From Methylomicrobium sp. wino1 (lineage in GTDB: Bacteria; Pseudomonadota; Gammaproteobacteria; Methylococcales; Methylomonadaceae): DNA of 64,000 nucleotides. The notes below the pieces were generated by a model. It was not told where the DNA came from. It worked only from the letters and a program-made list of their open reading frames with translations, and did not search any database. The position numbers and the translations under genes were made by a program. Positions 62,126 to 64,000 of the stretch are shown piece by piece (the first letter of the stretch is position 1; every line of letters starts with the position of its first letter). The stretch spans positions 2,418,001 through 2,482,000 of the forward strand of contig NZ_CP024202.1 in assembly GCF_003932755.1 (NCBI RefSeq), written 5' to 3'.

Positions 62126-62481
62126 GTTCGGTATTTAGGGTTATCGGTAGCTAAGGAAGGGTTAGCACTAACTTGCTGTGCGTATAAATTCGAATGTTAG
62201 CCGACCCAATCAGTTTTGCCAATTTTGGGTGGGAATAGGGGAAACTGAGGGTAAAATTCCTAAAACAAAAATTTTAGTAATTTTTTATTCCCAGGCACTC
62301 CCGAAATTTTGTTTTCGTGTTCCCTAATAGGCTTTTTTGCATGAAACCTGGAATTTTACGTTTTGGTATTTTAAGTCTAATGCTACAAAATAGTAATTTT
62401 AGTAAATTCTGTTTCCGGCCGAAATAACCGCAAAGCCGCCGAAAACAGCCAACAGGTTTCGAACGAGCGGATGGAGGAGAG
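62126..62481. other. Intergenic, AT-rich part without gene
   Basis: No coding frame supported. AT-rich at 62260-62410, in contrast to neighbours. Promoters for the genes on both sides should be here. Confidence 0.4.
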
Positions 62482-63291
62482 ATGGCAAATTCGATTGAAA
62501 TGAAGTTCAAGAAAATCCAAAAAGAGTTTTTTTGAGTTATTAAAGTTTACCAAGGACCATTCGGATACGACCTGCTACAACTACAGCTCCGATTTGAATA
62601 TCTGGATCGCCTGGCTGACCGAAGAGGGTAAGGACTGGCGAAAATGCCAGCCGATCGACACAGAGCATTTCGTTTCGTACCTGGCGAAAAAGAACGTCGG
62701 CCCCCACGCGATCGCGCGAAAGGTTTCCTGCCTGGCCACCTTTTATAAATGGGCGAAACGGAACAATCACGCCGAAGAAGACCCGATCTACCAGATTGAA
62801 AAGCCGAAGCTTCCAAGAAGGATGCCGGTTTGGTTGGAAACCGAAGAACAAGATGCGTTCACGAAAGCCGTCCTCAATTACGACGATATTCCGGACAACA
62901 TTTACGGCCGCAGTAAGCCATCGGCGATCAAGATCCGCCAACGCTATGAAACGCTGTTCGAATTGATACAGAAATCCGGCCTACGCATCAGCGAAGCGTT
63001 GAGCCTGAAAGTCTCCGATATCCGAGTGGTCGATGGCGTGGCTAAATCGGTGCGGGTGATCGGGAAGGGCGACAAAGAACGGCAAGTGCCGCTTCCGGAA
63101 TCTTTCGGCCGGCATTGAAAAGAAGGTCACGCCGCACAAGCTCCGGCATACTTATGCTACGAGGCTATTGGAAAAGGATGTGCAGCGTGTGGACATTCAG
63201 GCGCTCTTGGGACATGAAAGCATTGCCACTACGCAAATCTATACCCATGCGGGGCAGGAGCGGTTATCTAAGTTGGTGGCGGATATTTGAT
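62482..63291 (+). pseudogene. XerC/XerD-like tyrosine recombinase, frameshifted and internally deleted
   Basis: ATG 62482 reads MANSIEMKFKKIQKEFF and stops in a run of seven T. A shifted frame continues ELLKFTKDHSDTTCYNYSSD, the SAM-like core-binding domain, and the catalytic start SGLRISEALSLKVSDIRVVD with its Arg, to SFGRH. The middle of the catalytic domain is missing. The rest resumes at VTPHKLRHTYATRLLEKDVQ with HxLRH, LGHESIATTQIYTHAG (catalytic Tyr) and ends at TGA 63289. Inactive unless the T-run slips and another copy supplies function. Confidence 0.88.
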
Positions 63292-63303
63292 TAGGAAATA
63301 ACT

Positions 63304-63759
63304 ATGGGTAAAGCGAGCCGTAAAAAACAATTATAAAGACAACAAGCAGCCACGCTTCAAAAATACAGTGGGGTTAAATTGTCCGAAGCGTTGATCGATC
63401 TATGCGAGCCTTACGATCACGATTTGCCTTTGCATGCATACAAAAACCTGATGGCAGCGATGACTTGGAATATCACGCTTCAACCGAAGGAAAAACGCCA
63501 TGAGATGTTATTGGACGCACTGAATAACTTGCCTTCAACTCAAAAAAATTTTGAAGATGAGCTTGATGAGTATATGAGCAATCCAAACCCCGAGAATCCT
63601 CCGGATTCTATTGTGTTTTTTCAAGTGTTGAGTGGGTTAATTCAACGCAAAGATGAGTTATACCCCAACGATAATCGGGTAGTCGCCGATTATGCGATAA
63701 CCGAGACAGGCTCAGAGCGCCATGTAACGGTGTCATCAGCGCTACCGGCAAATGGGTAG
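63304..63759 (+). pseudogene. Hypothetical protein with early in-frame stop
   Basis: After SD AGGAAATA, ATG 63304 reads MGKASRKKQL then TAA (63334). The same frame continues RQQAATLQKYSGVKLSEALI to the end at 63759, a helical protein (EKRHEMLLDALNNLP and ENPPDSIVFFQVLSGLIQRK). A TTG at 63379 could restart. The basic start (MGKxSRxKK) is usual for such proteins, so the stop looks like a recent nonsense change. Family unknown. Confidence 0.6.
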
Positions 63760-63782
63760 GATGAGCTAATTCAATACAAGTC

Positions 63783-64000
63783 ATGAACCGCATCTACCTG
63801 GACGCCACGATCCCGGCCAAAACATGCACCGATCCTATCAGATGTTTGTTTCATCCGGTTTAGAGGGCGATTGGCCGTTGGTCCGGGAATGGGCAGAGCG
63901 GGATCGCCCGGAACCGTGCGGAAGGATTGGTTCGATACCGAACCGGAAGCGTTGGAAGCCGCTGGGAAAGTTTTCGATGCCAAGAAGAAAAAGGGTTACA
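63783..64000 (+). pseudogene. WGR-domain protein, frameshifted (continues past window)
   Basis: MNRIYLDATIPAK in one frame, HRSYQMFVSSGLEGDWPLVR in the next, and WGRAGSPGTVRKDWFDTEPE then ALEAAGKVFDAKKKKGY in the third. Together they are a WGR domain (nucleic-acid-linked domain, as in PARP-like or small plasmid proteins). Two shifts within about 220 bases; the 3' end lies outside the window. Confidence 0.75.

Noticed and set aside
1-64000. CRISPR array
   Set aside because: No run of identical direct repeats with unique spacers seen; the only regular repeat (46427-46506) has 22-base period and 8-base gaps.

Overview
The window looks like an accessory, heavily rearranged part of a gammaproteobacterial chromosome. 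Gene style, insertion-sequence types and mid-range GC content would fit a methanotroph of the Methylococcales, but that is inference; no rRNA, housekeeping or methane-oxidation gene is present to fix the taxon. Defence genes, toxin-antitoxin pairs, integrase remnants, insertion sequences and broken genes dominate.

Region 1 (1-18970) is a defence block read entirely on the + strand: the end of a type I restriction subunit (HsdR), then HsdM, a DUF1016 PD-(D/E)XK nuclease, a 25-residue bridging micro-ORF, HsdS, a helicase with a nuclease-like tail, an unrecognised 1108-residue protein and a 2096-residue DEAD/DEAH helicase with a DUF1998-like cysteine cluster. The last two resemble the DruH-DruE pair of Druantia type III. 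From hsdM onward, gaps are 46 bases or less or genes overlap, so this could be one transcription unit.

Region 2 (18964-24895) is a scar zone: a partial duplicate of a HigBA locus, a broken DUF1016 gene, intact VapBC, HigBA (with a visible promoter/operator) and DUF433/DUF5615 toxin-antitoxin pairs, a tyrosine integrase, a second broken integrase, a broken type III restriction gene, and the 3' part of a tRNA-Asn that probably marks an island attachment site.

Region 3 (24904-36553) holds a gene between two copies of one terminator, a three-gene cluster of unrecognised membrane proteins whose last member ends in a DUF1566 domain resembling variable domains of diversity-generating retroelements, two group II intron remnants each followed by the same small secreted-protein gene, and a TerB-like gene cut by an IS1634-family element.

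Region 4 (36554-46500) contains an IS3 element fused to a truncated hsdS, a hicB gene cut by a second copy of the same IS1634-family element, a ParE-type toxin-antitoxin pair, and an hsdR gene with a one-base frameshift. Both IS1634-family insertions can be removed on paper to restore the gene in frame.

Region 5 (46427-57315) carries an AAA/DUF4143 ATPase preceded by four 22-base-spaced iterons, a patatin-like protein, an endonuclease/exonuclease/phosphatase-family protein, and a run of plasmid/ICE-style genes (DUF932, an acidic protein, a GHKL ATPase and a probable DUF6876 protein). Each of these four, plus one degenerate locus, is preceded by copies of the same leader. The leader can fold either as an intrinsic terminator or as a competing hairpin, and is the most unusual regulatory signal in the window.

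Region 6 (57374-64000) has another HigBA pair, a decayed IS66 element, a retropepsin-like protease, small conserved unknowns and a cluster of frameshifted genes (XerC/D-like recombinase, WGR protein).
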